The notes under the pieces are model-generated. The model saw only the letters and a program-made list of their open reading frames with translations. It ran no database searches and was not told the DNA's origin. The position numbers were made by a program, and so were the translations under genes. From positions 1-64,000 of the forward strand of contig NZ_JAVJSQ010000002.1 of assembly GCF_040219335.1 (NCBI RefSeq): 64,000 nt of DNA, given 5' to 3'. Source of the stretch: Gimesia sp. (GTDB lineage: Bacteria; Planctomycetota; Planctomycetia; Planctomycetales; Planctomycetaceae). Shown here piece after piece: positions 1 through 11,407 of this stretch (the stretch's first letter is position 1; every line of letters begins with the position of its first letter).

Positions 1-1
1 G

Positions 2-211
2 GGACGAGTCCGGATCCGGAACGGGTTATACATGCCCACCGTCACGGCCCTGAATCACAACCCCAGGATCAAAGCGTTCTACAAACGGCTCGTGGAAAAT
101 GGAAAGCCCAAAATGGTGGCGCTGGTCGCTGCGATGCGAAAGCTACTCATCATTATCAACACCATGGTAAAGGAAGGGAAAAAATGGGAGGCTAACGTGA
201 TAAATTTCTGA
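2..211 (+). mobile_element. IS110-family transposase, C-terminal fragment
   Basis: The reading frame is open from the window edge and ends with TGA at 209-211, giving about 69 residues. It reads GRVRIRNGLYM, then HNPRIKAFYKRLVENGKPK and VALVAAMRKLL, the typical end of the Transposase_20 half of IS110/IS116/IS902 enzymes, which are DEDD-type transposases guided by a bridge RNA. Only the C-terminus is visible, so whether the element is intact cannot be judged here. It converges on the TreZ-fusion gene with 27 bases between them and no clear terminator hairpin. No terminal repeat is expected in this family. Confidence 0.85.
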
Positions 212-238
212 TTTTTTAAGACAGTCGCTACTACTTTA

Positions 239-2860
239 TTAGTGTTGAAATATCACCAGGTGATCGGGGGCGAGTTGGATTTCGTTGTCCTGGATCAGGG
301 GCTCTGATACCGAGGAGAGCTCAAGCGAACCTGTAAGGGGGATGCGAACGGGTTCTGCGTCCGTATCTGTGACCGGGGTGAGACGGGCGTGGATAGTGAT
401 CGTGCTCCCCTGCTCTGGCTGCAGGTATTGGAGCGTGAAAATATTGTGCTCCCGGTCAACGCTGGTCTGCAGGTGGTCAGCGGTCAGCCAACCTGCGTCG
501 ATCCCCTGTTTGCGGAAGTGGAGCAGGCTTTGATACCAGTGGAACATGTCCGGATCTCGGTGCGGGGCTTCATTCCATTTCGCTTTGAAAAACGCTTCGG
601 CCTGCGAGGGGAGCAACGCATCCTGCCAGATATGAGGTGGGTAATCGCCTCGACGGCCGATGTCGACGGCGTCGCGGAGATGTCGATCTTCAAAGTCGAC
701 GAAGAAAGGAAACGGCGCGGAAGTTGCGAATTCTTCCCCCATGAAGATCAGCGGAATTCCAGGATATAGGAGTACCAGACCGGCGGCTGCTTTCTGGAAC
801 GGTTTGGACGTCAGATGGTGAATCCGTTTGCCGTGCGGATGGTTGCCGACGCTGTCATGGGTTTGCAATGCGATGACCAGCGACTCGAAATGCCGGCTGT
901 CCCGTTCCCTGTCAGTGACGCGTTGTGAGTCTTTGCCGGCGAAGACGTATCCGTGAGCCAGCGACTCCACGAGGTCCGCAGTTCCGTGGTACTGACGGTG
1001 AGTCAGCGAGAGGTCCGGCAGGACGTGAGAATAGATCGAGTACATCAGGCAATCGCACCAGATGCCGTCGTAAGGAGTGCGGTCCTGATCGGGAGTGAGG
1101 AGTTCGTGGTTGTAGGCATTGGTTTCGGCGAAGAGGTGGATGGGCCAGCGTACGGTCTCCGCGAATCGTGAGACGCCCTGGCGGATGTCATCCAGGATGT
1201 CAGGGCGACTGTCATCGTACATGCAGTGCACGGCGTCGAGGCGAAGTCCATCGAGGTGAAACTCTTCGAGCCAGTAGACAGCATTATCGACGATGAACTG
1301 CCGGACGTGTTCTGATTCCGGACCATCGTAGTTGAAGGCGTCTCCCCAGGGGGTGTGATGTTTGTCGGAAAAATAGGGACCGAATTCAGAGAGGTAGTTC
1401 CCCTCCGGTCCCAGATGGTTGTAGACCACGTCCAGAATAACGGCGAGGCCGGAGCGGTGACATTCGTCAACGAAGGCGCGGAAGTCGTCAGGTGTGCCAT
1501 AGGTGTTACGGACGGCGAAGAGGTCGACCCCGTCGTAGCCCCAGTTCCAGCGACCGGGAGACTGGGCGACCGGCATGATTTCCACTGCGGTGATGCCGAA
1601 CTCGTTCAGTTCCGGCAGGCGTTCGATGGCCGCTCGGAACGTGCCTGCCTGGGTGAAGGTGCCGACGTGCAGTTCGTAGATCACGAGGTTTTGTTTTTCA
1701 ATTCCCTGCCAGCGCTCATCGGCCCAGGGGAAGTCGCGGGGATCGATGATCTGCGAGACATTGTGGACTCCCCGCGGCTGATAACGCGAGGCGGGATCGG
1801 GGCGCGTGGTTTCTCCATCAAGGCGGTACTGATAGCAGGCATTCGTGGAGGCCTGGGGAATGGTGCCTGAATGATATCCCTGATGATCGCGCACCAGTTC
1901 GTGGCTGATGTTCGCGCTGTCGGTATTGATCTCGACATGCACCTGCTTACAATGAGGCGCCCAGACGCGGAAGTGCGTATCCCGGGAGGTCACAGGGGTG
2001 GCGCCAGGACGCGTGATTTCCGTTGGTTCGGGGGCTGCGAGTCCAAACCAGCGACAGCCTTCCAGCACTGCGGAGGTGGCGGTGGCTGAAGCGAGAAAGA
2101 GGCGGTCATCCCAACCGGATTGGCGGTGCAGGTTATAGACTCGCTGGGCCAGGCTGCGGTCGGCATTTCCGACCAGAATCGTACGGTAGCCTGCAGTGAG
2201 CGCGGCCAGGTCGTTTCCGGAGTCTCCTGAAAAGACGGTGCTGGAAGGATCGAGCTGATTCTCCTTGTGCCACCACTCGAGGGCCAGGGCCTTGGAGACG
2301 GTAGCGGGGAGCAGATCGATCAGACCATCTCCGTTAAAGGGATCGACGCTGTGAATGATCGAGTATGGGGCGTCGGTCTTGTCGAGAATCTGCTGGATGC
2401 GGTCGACTTCCTGTTCCAGCAGTGACGCGTCGGTGTAGTAACTGAGTTTGAATCTCCCCTGCTTTTCCGGTTCCTGTAAACGCAGGCCGGAAATCGGCTG
2501 CAGGAGTTCGCGGAGCTTCTCGATGGGCATCGAGGTAATGATTTGATCCTGGTAGTCCTGGTAGGCCGAGACCGGTTCAAATTCACCTGAAGTCTGGCGT
2601 TTAAAGATGGATGTGCCGACGTCGCAGATGATCCACTGCGGGATCGGCAGTTCGAACTCTTTAATCGCCTGGGAGACGGAAGCGAAGTGACGGCCCGTGA
2701 CGAAGACGACGGATACATTACGGCTCTGGAACTCTGTGGTGAGAGTCTTCAGATCGGCCTGGTTTTGGGGATCCTGATTCAGGGGGATAAAGGTGCCATC
2801 CAGATCGGTGGCCAGAATCTGGGCTGCGGGATCTGTCAGCGGATTGTCTGCGCGAGACAT
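239..2860 (-). CDS. HAD phosphatase (sucrose-phosphatase-like) fused to TreZ-like GH13 trehalohydrolase
   Basis: The protein has 873 residues in two enzymatic parts. Residues 1-275 form a HAD hydrolase of the sucrose-phosphatase/Cof type: nucleophile motif D19-L-D21-G-T and motif IV GDSGND at 212-217. Residues 290-873 match malto-oligosyltrehalose trehalohydrolase (GH13): GYDGVDLFAV near 441, VVYNHLGPEGNY near 478, nucleophile D542 in DGLRLDAVH, acid/base E579 in FAETN and D669 in QTHDSVGN. TreZ alone is usually about 580-620 residues, so the HAD part is an added module. The start has GGAG six bases upstream. It is the last gene of a minus-strand operon, 15 bases after amylosucrase. No treY partner is present, so the true substrate of the GH13 half is uncertain. 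Confidence 0.88.
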   Translation of the reverse strand: MSRADNPLTDPAAQILATDLDGTFIPLNQDPQNQADLKTLTTEFQSRNVSVVFVTGRHFASVSQAIKEFELPIPQWIICDVGTSIFKRQTSGEFEPVSAYQDYQDQIITSMPIEKLRELLQPISGLRLQEPEKQGRFKLSYYTDASLLEQEVDRIQQILDKTDAPYSIIHSVDPFNGDGLIDLLPATVSKALALEWWHKENQLDPSSTVFSGDSGNDLAALTAGYRTILVGNADRSLAQRVYNLHRQSGWDDRLFLASATATSAVLEGCRWFGLAAPEPTEITRPGATPVTSRDTHFRVWAPHCKQVHVEINTDSANISHELVRDHQGYHSGTIPQASTNACYQYRLDGETTRPDPASRYQPRGVHNVSQIIDPRDFPWADERWQGIEKQNLVIYELHVGTFTQAGTFRAAIERLPELNEFGITAVEIMPVAQSPGRWNWGYDGVDLFAVRNTYGTPDDFRAFVDECHRSGLAVILDVVYNHLGPEGNYLSEFGPYFSDKHHTPWGDAFNYDGPESEHVRQFIVDNAVYWLEEFHLDGLRLDAVHCMYDDSRPDILDDIRQGVSRFAETVRWPIHLFAETNAYNHELLTPDQDRTPYDGIWCDCLMYSIYSHVLPDLSLTHRQYHGTADLVESLAHGYVFAGKDSQRVTDRERDSRHFESLVIALQTHDSVGNHPHGKRIHHLTSKPFQKAAAGLVLLYPGIPLIFMGEEFATSAPFPFFVDFEDRHLRDAVDIGRRGDYPPHIWQDALLPSQAEAFFKAKWNEAPHRDPDMFHWYQSLLHFRKQGIDAGWLTADHLQTSVDREHNIFTLQYLQPEQGSTITIHARLTPVTDTDAEPVRIPLTGSLELSSVSEPLIQDNEIQLAPDHLVIFQH

Positions 2861-2875
2861 GGGACGCTCCGTCGG

Positions 2876-4839
<1,964 letters not shown>

Positions 4840-4843
<4 letters not shown>

Positions 4844-7077
4844 TCGATCCGATCGTTGGGAATGGTAATCTTATCTAAGAAGTTGTAGTACTTGATTCCT
4901 TCGAGGATGCCTGCAGCGTGGGTTGCCTGCGCGAAGTAGACGCGGGGTCGATTACGCAGACGTTCCAGCTCTTCGCTGTGGTTGCCGACGACGACTCCCA
5001 GGGTGCGTCCCAGCAGCATTCCCGCGTCATTTCCGGAATCGCCAGAGACAAGAACGTGTTCGGGAGCGAAGCCCCATTTCCAGAGCACGTGCCTCATTGA
5101 CAGGTCGCTGCCCCCCCGCACGGGGATGACATCCAGGTACATGCCGAGCGACATCACAACCTTAGCACGTAATCCTGCTTCCCGGAGAATTTTTTTGATT
5201 TCCGAGAGGCTGGGGCTGAGACTGGTATCAATTTCATAACTGATTTTGAATTCTGACTGATGTTCTTCGATTTGCGGGAAAAATCCGGGGAGTGAATCCA
5301 GCACTTCGCGAATTTTCTCGGGTTGCCAGGCGTAATCGATTGATTTACGCCAGCTGAGGTCGGGAGTGAGATTCTCGCCGTAGTGTAACTGTGTTCCCGC
5401 GTCCGTATCAATCAGGTCCGGCTGAGGGAGCCCCAACTCCTGGATCAGTTCCATGGCACTGTCCAGACGTCGGCCCGTCGCAATTCCAAAACCAATATGA
5501 TCATTCGCACGGATGAGTTCGATGAACTCCTGCAATGCCTCGTCATCTCCCGTCAGTGTATTGTCCAGATCGGTGATAATCAACCGGTCAAATTCGGGAA
5601 GACGACGCGAGGTCGATTTGTCGGCCAGCACGGGGGCGGGAGAGTGCTCCAGGATATCCTGCAGGTCCCTCAAGTAACGCTGCGCGTGGTTATTCCAGGA
5701 GTAATGTTCACGGGTGCCTGCGATCCCGTTTGTGGACCAGTCAGACCACTGCTCCGGCTCAGTAAGGGCGCGGAGTAGTGCGTGTTCGATGGCTTCTTTA
5801 TCCAGAGGATCGACAAGCAGGCCGTTCTGGCAGTTGGCGATTATGTCCCGCGGTCCTCCATCGTTGGTGGCGACGACGGGGAGCCCTGTGGCACCGGCTT
5901 CAAGCAGTGTGAGTCCGAACGGCTCCGTCAGGGCGGGATTGATGAAGACCCCCTTCAAAGATGTAGCGAGCCGGTAGAGCTCAGGGACATCACTCGGCGT
6001 ATGGGATTTAGGGTACGCGACCTTCCCATACAGGTTATAGCGGTCAACCAGGTAGAGCACGCGGTTGATGATGGTCCGCTGCGATTTGGGCAGATCGCGG
6101 AGGTCATCGCGAGTTCCCATGACCATCACGAGGTTGGCTTTCTCCTGCAGCTGTTCGCTTTCGCCGTAAACCTTGACCAGCATTTCCAGGTTTTTGCGTT
6201 CATCCGGTCGCGCCATGGTGAGGATCATTGGCTTGTCCGGCTCGCGCAGGAAGGGTTTCAGCTCTTCGGCGAATGCAGGTATTTTCCAGTCAGGTTTCGC
6301 AGGAGAAAATGACGAGAGATCCACGCCGGGAGGGATGACTTCCATCCGGGCGGGTTCATAGTGGTCGTAGAGTTCGTATTGCTGCTGGACTTCCTGGTTC
6401 GTGCTGGTGACTACCATGGAAGCGGTTTCCAATGCGAGTTCTTCCGCTTCGATGCGTGCGGTGAACTTGTAGCGGTTTTCCAGTTTATCCATTGATTCCG
6501 GATCAGTTTTCCCCAGTGAGAGTCGCTGGCGTTTGACCCGTCCCAGTGAATGTCCAGTAAAGACATAAGGAATGTGCAGCAGTCGGGCCAACTGGGCTCC
6601 CGCTACGCCAGCGTCCGCGTAATGTCCGTGAATGATGTCAGGCAGACCCGTGCGACGGAAGTGCTGCAGCGTCTGGTCGATAAACAGTTCCAGGTACGGC
6701 CAGAGCGATTCTTTACGCAGATAACGTTTGGGGCCGAACGGGACGCGGACGATCTTTGCGTTCTCAGAAATTGGTTCTTCAACCTGCGCGTAAGCGTCAT
6801 CGACTTTGGGGTCAATGATCTGGCGGGTGAGTACCTCGACTTCTTTAACGCGCGAGTGAGCGGCGAGTTCTTTGGCCAGTTCCAGTACGTATTTGACCTG
6901 GCCGCCGGTATCCGCATCGCGGCCCAGTTCGGGATCGTGTGCCCGAATCAAACCGTGCAGACTGATGAGCGTAATTTTCAGATCACCGCGTCTCGCAGAG
7001 GCAATGCCTGCCCCACGAGGATCAACGACTGCGTCTGAAAAGGGTTCATTTAATACGTTATGGCTCATTGAGTTCAT
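4840..7077 (-). CDS. sucrose-phosphate synthase with C-terminal sucrose-phosphatase-like HAD domain
   Basis: The 745-residue protein is a GT4 sucrose-phosphate synthase (UDP-glucose plus fructose 6-phosphate to sucrose 6-phosphate) joined to a HAD domain. The GT-B part shows [22 protein letters not shown] (39-60), HGHYADAG (150-157) and the E-x7-E motif E385-PFGLTLL-E393. From about residue 495 follows a HAD phosphatase with D503-L-D505-N-T and a VSGDSGND motif, so both acids of the phosphatase centre are kept and the enzyme may be bifunctional. Two starts are possible: ATG 7077, or ATG 7068, which sits better behind ACAGG. It is the first gene of the operon, with a roughly 530-base divergent spacer upstream. 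Confidence 0.9.
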
Positions 7078-7236
7078 CCTGTTAAATTCTATTCCTGAGT
7101 TAGGGGCCCGCTGCGATGTCGCAATCCTGAATAACGGGAGTGATGGTAAGAGGTTCGCGTGAAAACGTGTCGGCGGGAGCGCGGCGAAAAAGTCGTTCGC
7201 CGATTTTGAATAACGTCAAAGTCGGCTCTGTTGAGT

Positions 7237-7310
7237 GGAGATATCAGTCGAGCAGGTCCGGTCGCTGAGCGACCACATTGGTCGCCAGCCAACCACCCGG
7301 GGATATCTCC
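7237..7310 (-). other. branched inverted-repeat structure, possible leader RNA
   Basis: A perfect 9-bp outer stem, GGAGATATC (7237-7245) with GATATCTCC (7302-7310), encloses a perfect 6-bp hairpin GGTCGC-TGA-GCGACC (7260-7274) and a second small hairpin TTGG..CCAA (7279-7293). Folded as RNA it would give a three-way arrangement within the presumed sucrose-operon leader. I do not recognise it as a known riboswitch class. The strand is inferred from the putative promoter. Confidence 0.35.
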
Positions 7311-7454
7311 TGCTGGGGCGAGTACAATCAAAACGGGTTTGTTAATTGCTTTCTCCTGAATGGTCATCCTGAGTCCAATGTACTGGGAATTAACTATGCA
7401 AAGGGCATGCCGAACCGGGGGGTAGAGGTCCAGCAGTGATGAGACATATCTGGC

Positions 7455-7469
7455 CCAAAATAAGTGCCA
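7455..7469 (-). promoter_or_regulatory. putative sigma54 (-24/-12) promoter for the sugar operon
   Basis: Read on the minus strand this is TGGCAC-TTATT-TTGG, against the consensus TGGCAC-N5-TTGC. Spacing is exact, and the only mismatch is the last C of the -12 element, which is an important position. It points toward the sucrose-phosphate synthase gene, starting a leader of about 360 bases, and lies next to a divergent gene for a sigma54 activator. No upstream activator site has been demonstrated. Confidence 0.4.
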
Positions 7470-7609
7470 CAGTTGTCTCATATGTGTGCGTGATGATATA
7501 ATGGGAAACGCGTGTCGCATTTGCGAGTGAGAAATCGACCGTCGATTTCTCTGTAAATTCAGTCTCGTGCTCGCTGAATTCACCGCAAATAGTGGCCGGG
7601 AGGTGTCTC

Positions 7610-9022
7610 ATGGAAAAACCTTTGCTCGTCTGTACGTTATCGAAACGTCAGGCCAGGACAGCCCTGGAGTCTGAAGGCTGCGATCTGCTGGTGGTCTCCT
7701 CTGCCGAGCAGATTCTGTCGACGGAATTCCCTCGCTCGCCCCGTTTGTTTTTGATGACGGCGACTGCAGAGAACCTGGAAGAAGTTCTGGGCGTCATCAG
7801 CGTTTTGCGCAATCAATGGCCACTGACGGACATTCTGATCTGGGCACCGGTTATCGAGAATGAGCAGGTCCGTATCTTGTTTCAGTCAGGCGTGAGGGAT
7901 GTATGTCTGTCTCAGTCCGTGGAGCAACTGCAGCAGTTGGTGAAAGAGACGCTCGAGAATCAGCAGTTTCTGCCCCGCATGCACGATCTGAGTCATCAGC
8001 GGAAAAAAGGGGCGCGTTTTGAATCGATGCTCAGTCGCAGCCTGGCGATGTGGGATCTGTTCGAACTCTGCACGCGTGTGGCACCGACGGATGCGACCGT
8101 TTTGATCGTGGGAGAGACGGGGACCGGTAAAGAACTGCTGGCGCGAGCCGTACATCGTCGTTCGGGAAGATCGGGGCGTTTTGTCGCTGCGAATTGTGCG
8201 AGTATTCCTGCGGAACTGATCAACTCCGAACTGTTCGGTCATGAGAAAGGAGCCTTCACCGGTGCGGAACGGGCCAAGAAAGGTCTGGTGATGCATGCGA
8301 ATGGAGGGACACTGTTTCTGGATGAAATTGGCGATATGCCTCCGGAAGCACAGCTGTGCCTGCTGCGGATGCTGCAGGAAAAACGGATTCGGCCTGTGGG
8401 CAGTCAGTCTGAAGTCGAGATTGATGTGCGGATCGTGGCGGCAACGAATGTACTGCTGGACCTGGCTGTCCGCGAGGGACGATTTCGCGAGGATCTGTTT
8501 TACCGACTCGATGTGATCCGCGTGAATGTGCCTCCACTGCGTCAGCGTCCGGAAGATATCTTTCTGTTGTTCGGCCATTTCACCAAACGACTGGCGCGGC
8601 ATTACGGGTTGGAACCGCCGGTCTTTACGGACAGCTTTCTGGATGCCCTGCTCGATTACGAATGGCCGGGTAATGTGCGTCAGCTGGAAAATTTCAGTGA
8701 GCGGCTGGTACTGGCCCGGTTTCCCTCGGCTCTGACAGCACGGGATTTTGCCCGACTGCGGAGTACCAATCTGGCAGAGACCGGGCAGACGCTGGAACAT
8801 AAGCAGCAGGCGGTCTGGCGGAAGAGCATTGATGCGTCGCGGACGCTGCAGGAGAATCTGGAGCCCGTGATTGAGCAGCTGGAACGCGAGTATTTACGGG
8901 CGAAGCTCAAGCAGAATTCCGGTCGGGTGGCAGAAACCGCTGACGCCGCAGGGATCAGCAGACGGACCCTCTTGCGCAAGATGAAACAGTATGGAATCGA
9001 GAAGCAGGATTTCAAAGACTGA
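7610..9022 (+). CDS. sigma54-dependent transcriptional activator with degenerate receiver domain
   Basis: This NtrC-type activator has 470 residues. The AAA+ domain shows Walker A GETGTGKE (168-175), the sigma54-contacting GAFTGA loop (214-219) and Walker [14 protein letters not shown] Fis-type helix-turn-helix ends the protein ([16 protein letters not shown]). Residues 1-130 look like a receiver fold, but the acidic pocket and phospho-Asp are not apparent, so it is probably not controlled by ordinary phosphotransfer. ATG 7610 is preferred over GTG 7592 because GGGAGGTG lies just upstream. It is divergent from the sugar operon, which makes that operon its most likely target. Confidence 0.9.
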   Translation: MEKPLLVCTLSKRQARTALESEGCDLLVVSSAEQILSTEFPRSPRLFLMTATAENLEEVLGVISVLRNQWPLTDILIWAPVIENEQVRILFQSGVRDVCLSQSVEQLQQLVKETLENQQFLPRMHDLSHQRKKGARFESMLSRSLAMWDLFELCTRVAPTDATVLIVGETGTGKELLARAVHRRSGRSGRFVAANCASIPAELINSELFGHEKGAFTGAERAKKGLVMHANGGTLFLDEIGDMPPEAQLCLLRMLQEKRIRPVGSQSEVEIDVRIVAATNVLLDLAVREGRFREDLFYRLDVIRVNVPPLRQRPEDIFLLFGHFTKRLARHYGLEPPVFTDSFLDALLDYEWPGNVRQLENFSERLVLARFPSALTARDFARLRSTNLAETGQTLEHKQQAVWRKSIDASRTLQENLEPVIEQLEREYLRAKLKQNSGRVAETADAAGISRRTLLRKMKQYGIEKQDFKD

Positions 9023-9172
9023 CAGTTCGGGAATTTTAAGCTGACCGGGCAACCCGCAGATTGTATTTCCTCCCCCCTCTGATTAGAGTAATTACTAAAC
9101 AAGGTTATTGAATCGGCTGAGAGTCAAATCCAGCCTGGTTGTCAGCGTCATTATATCAAGAAGGAATGATCG

Positions 9173-9922
9173 ATGAATTTAAAGTCACTCTGCAAAAGTG
9201 GTCTGTTTTCCCTGCTGGTTCTGGCTGTCATGGGAACTGCTGCCGTGAATGCAGGCGAAAAGAAGTCCGACAAGAAAATGAATCAGCCTCCGGAAGGCTT
9301 TATCGCCCTGTTTAACGGTAAAGATCTGTCCGGCTGGATCGGCATGAATTATCACATCGTCAAAGGGAAAAGCCCGATGGCCGTGAAGAAGATGTCGGAA
9401 AAAGAGCGGGAAGAACTGCTCAAAAAGAACTGGGAAGACGTACTGGAACACTGGTCCGTGGAAGATGGGGAACTGGTGAATGACGGTCATGGCGTCTATC
9501 TGACAACAGCTGAAGACTTTGGTGACTTCGAACTACTGCTCGATTACAAGACCGTCGCGAAAGCAGACAGCGGTATCTACTTACGCGGTGTGCCTCAGGT
9601 GCAGATCTGGGATACGACCGAAGAAGGTGGTAAATGGGATCGGAAGGCGAATCTGGGTTCCGGTGGTCTGTTCAATAACAAAGGGGAAGGCAAGTATCCG
9701 CTGGTACACGCCGATAAACCCTTTGGTGAGTGGAATCATTTCCGGATCATCATGAAGGGGGATAAGGTTACGGTCTACTTCAATGACAAACTCGTTGTAG
9801 ACAACAAAAAGATGGATAATTATTATGAGAAGGACCAACCGATCTATGAGACGGGGCCGATTCAGCTTCAGACTCATGGCGGTGAAATCCGTTTCAGAAA
9901 TGTCTTTCTGAAAAAGCTGTAA
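9173..9922 (+). CDS. secreted DUF1080 (3-keto-disaccharide hydrolase-like) protein
   Basis: The protein has 249 residues, with a Sec signal peptide ending around AVNAG (residues 1-28). A DUF1080 beta-sandwich follows: FIALFNGKDLSGWIGM near 43-58, WSVEDGELVND, the central GIYLRGVPQVQIWD and the C-terminal GPIQLQTHGGEIRFRNV. Such domains are concanavalin-like and very abundant in planctomycetes. Some have 3-keto-disaccharide hydrolase activity, but the substrate here is not shown by the sequence. AAGAAGG precedes the ATG. A 10-bp hairpin follows the stop. It stands alone ahead of a PQQ lipoprotein in the same direction. Confidence 0.85.
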   Translation: MNLKSLCKSGLFSLLVLAVMGTAAVNAGEKKSDKKMNQPPEGFIALFNGKDLSGWIGMNYHIVKGKSPMAVKKMSEKEREELLKKNWEDVLEHWSVEDGELVNDGHGVYLTTAEDFGDFELLLDYKTVAKADSGIYLRGVPQVQIWDTTEEGGKWDRKANLGSGGLFNNKGEGKYPLVHADKPFGEWNHFRIIMKGDKVTVYFNDKLVVDNKKMDNYYEKDQPIYETGPIQLQTHGGEIRFRNVFLKKL

Positions 9923-9946
9923 ACCGTACAAAACAGAATTCGGAAC

Positions 9947-9974
9947 CAGCTGTCCCCCGGGTGCGGGACAGCTG
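9947..9974 (+). terminator. hairpin downstream of the DUF1080 gene
   Basis: A perfect 10-bp stem CAGCTGTCCC/GGGACAGCTG with an 8-base loop lies 25 bases past the stop codon. There is no clear T-run after it, so termination may be weak. Confidence 0.5.
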
Positions 9975-10021
9975 AACTCCGGGTGCTGTTTTCGATATAA
10001 GATTCAGGGAGGAGTTAAGGA

Positions 10022-11371
10022 ATGGTTTCCTGCACGCACCGCTTATTTGTGACCGGCCTATTTTTATGGCTGCTGGTCGGCTGCACCAAAACGACTCCCG
10101 TTGAAGAAATCTCTGTCCAGTCCAGCGGCGTCTCCCTGAGTGATTCTGACGTTCCCGATCTGTCAGATGTCTGGCCAGGCTGGCGTGGACCGGAACGGAA
10201 TGGACACGCCCCGAACCAGGACCTGCCCGTCCAGTGGAACGCGTCCAAGAATGTGGTCTGGCGTACTGATATTCCCGGACGCGGACACAGCTCTCCCATC
10301 GTGGTTGGTGACCAGGTGATGCTGGCCACCGCCGATGATGCGGATCAGGAGCAGATGGTGATCGCCTATCACCGCAAGGATGGCACCGTGCTTTGGGAAA
10401 CCGTCGTGCATCAAGGGGGCTTCCCCTCTGACGGGGAACTGCATAAAAAAGGAACCAATGCGAACGGAAGTCTGCTCTGCGACGGCGAGCGGATCTTTGC
10501 TGCCTTTCTGAATTCAGGGAAAGTCATCGCGACCGCACTGGATCTAGAAGGTAAGCAACTCTGGCAGCAGGAACTCGGGGCCTTTAATTCCAAGTTTGGA
10601 TACGCTCCATCTCCCCTGCTCTACAAGTCATTTGTAATCATAGCCGCCGACAACCGGGGGGGCGGATACATTGCTGCTCTGGATCGACAGACGGGCAAGA
10701 TCGCCTGGCGGGTCGCGCGACCGGCGGTGAGTACCTATTCCAGCCCGATCGTGGCGCATGTGGGAGGTCGGGATCAACTGCTGATCAGCGGCTGTGACAG
10801 TGTCGCCAGTTACGACCCGGCAACGGGCAAGGAATTCTGGAGCACTCCCTGTCTCGCGGAAGCAACCTGCGGGACGATTGTCACTGCCGATGACAAAATC
10901 TTTGCCAGCGGCGGTTATCCCAAGCGGGAAACGGTGGGGCTCTCGGCAGAGGGAAAACTGCTCTGGACGGATAAGACCAAAGTCTATGAGCCTTCCCTGC
11001 TGGCAGATGGTAAATACGTGTACGGCGTGACCGATGACGGGATCGCCTACTGCTGGGCAGCCGGATCGGGAGAGGTCATGTGGCGGAACCGGCTGCGGGG
11101 TTCCTTCAGTGCCTCACCGATTTTGTGCAACGGGTTGATTTATGTCTCGAATCTGTCGGGGGAGACGTTTATCTTCAAAGCGACTCCTGACGGATACGAA
11201 GAAGTCGGCTTCAACAAGATTGGTGATGACTGCTACGCGAGTCCCGCGGTGGCGGATGGCGAACTGTTCCTGCGGATCGGTAAAGAACAGGGAGGCAAAC
11301 GACAGGAGCAACTGGTCTGTCTGGCTAAGATGTCTGAATCCAAAGCTGCCGAGTCCGACCAGGCCAGGTAG
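10022..11371 (+). CDS. PQQ-like beta-propeller lipoprotein
   Basis: The 449-residue protein starts with a lipoprotein signal (LFLWLLVGCTKT, lipidated Cys near residue 20). Repeated propeller blades follow, with the W-R/W-K-T and 'D-x-x-TGK-x-x-W' signatures seen in WPGWRGPERNGHAP, ALDRQTGKIAWR and YDPATGKEFWS. Planctomycetes encode dozens of these outer proteins. They resemble BamB or quinoprotein dehydrogenases, but PQQ-binding residues cannot be confirmed by eye. The start has a strong GGGAGG site. It converges with the next gene, 36 bases apart. The function is probably scaffold or binding; enzymatic activity is uncertain. Confidence 0.83.
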   Translation: MVSCTHRLFVTGLFLWLLVGCTKTTPVEEISVQSSGVSLSDSDVPDLSDVWPGWRGPERNGHAPNQDLPVQWNASKNVVWRTDIPGRGHSSPIVVGDQVMLATADDADQEQMVIAYHRKDGTVLWETVVHQGGFPSDGELHKKGTNANGSLLCDGERIFAAFLNSGKVIATALDLEGKQLWQQELGAFNSKFGYAPSPLLYKSFVIIAADNRGGGYIAALDRQTGKIAWRVARPAVSTYSSPIVAHVGGRDQLLISGCDSVASYDPATGKEFWSTPCLAEATCGTIVTADDKIFASGGYPKRETVGLSAEGKLLWTDKTKVYEPSLLADGKYVYGVTDDGIAYCWAAGSGEVMWRNRLRGSFSASPILCNGLIYVSNLSGETFIFKATPDGYEEVGFNKIGDDCYASPAVADGELFLRIGKEQGGKRQEQLVCLAKMSESKAAESDQAR

Positions 11372-11407
11372 GTAACCCTCGGTCTCACGAAACTGATTCG
11401 GACCGAT

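Larger units (their letters stand above)
7078..7609. promoter_or_regulatory. divergent spacer between sugar operon and sigma54 activator
   Basis: I see no convincing gene in this 532-base spacer; the open frames on the minus strand have no family features. It holds a sigma54-like element (7455-7469, minus), an 8-bp inverted repeat ATGAGACA/TGTCTCAT at 7439-7446 and 7474-7481 that brackets it, a branched inverted-repeat structure at 7237-7310, and a hairpin at 7182-7202 (stem CGGCGAA/TTCGCCG). Together these suggest a regulated promoter with a structured leader for the sucrose operon. Confidence 0.5.

Noticed and set aside
7451..7467. Plus-strand sigma54-like site TGGCCC...GTGC
   Set aside because: Spacing between the GG and GC elements is 14 rather than 12, so it does not fit the consensus.
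7089..7583. 164-residue open frame on the minus strand in the divergent spacer
   Set aside because: It has no family features, no good ribosome site, and overlaps the structured leader and promoter-like elements.
7886..8800. 304-residue open frame opposite the sigma54 activator
   Set aside because: The plus-strand frame has all AAA+ motifs, so the minus frame is an antisense shadow.
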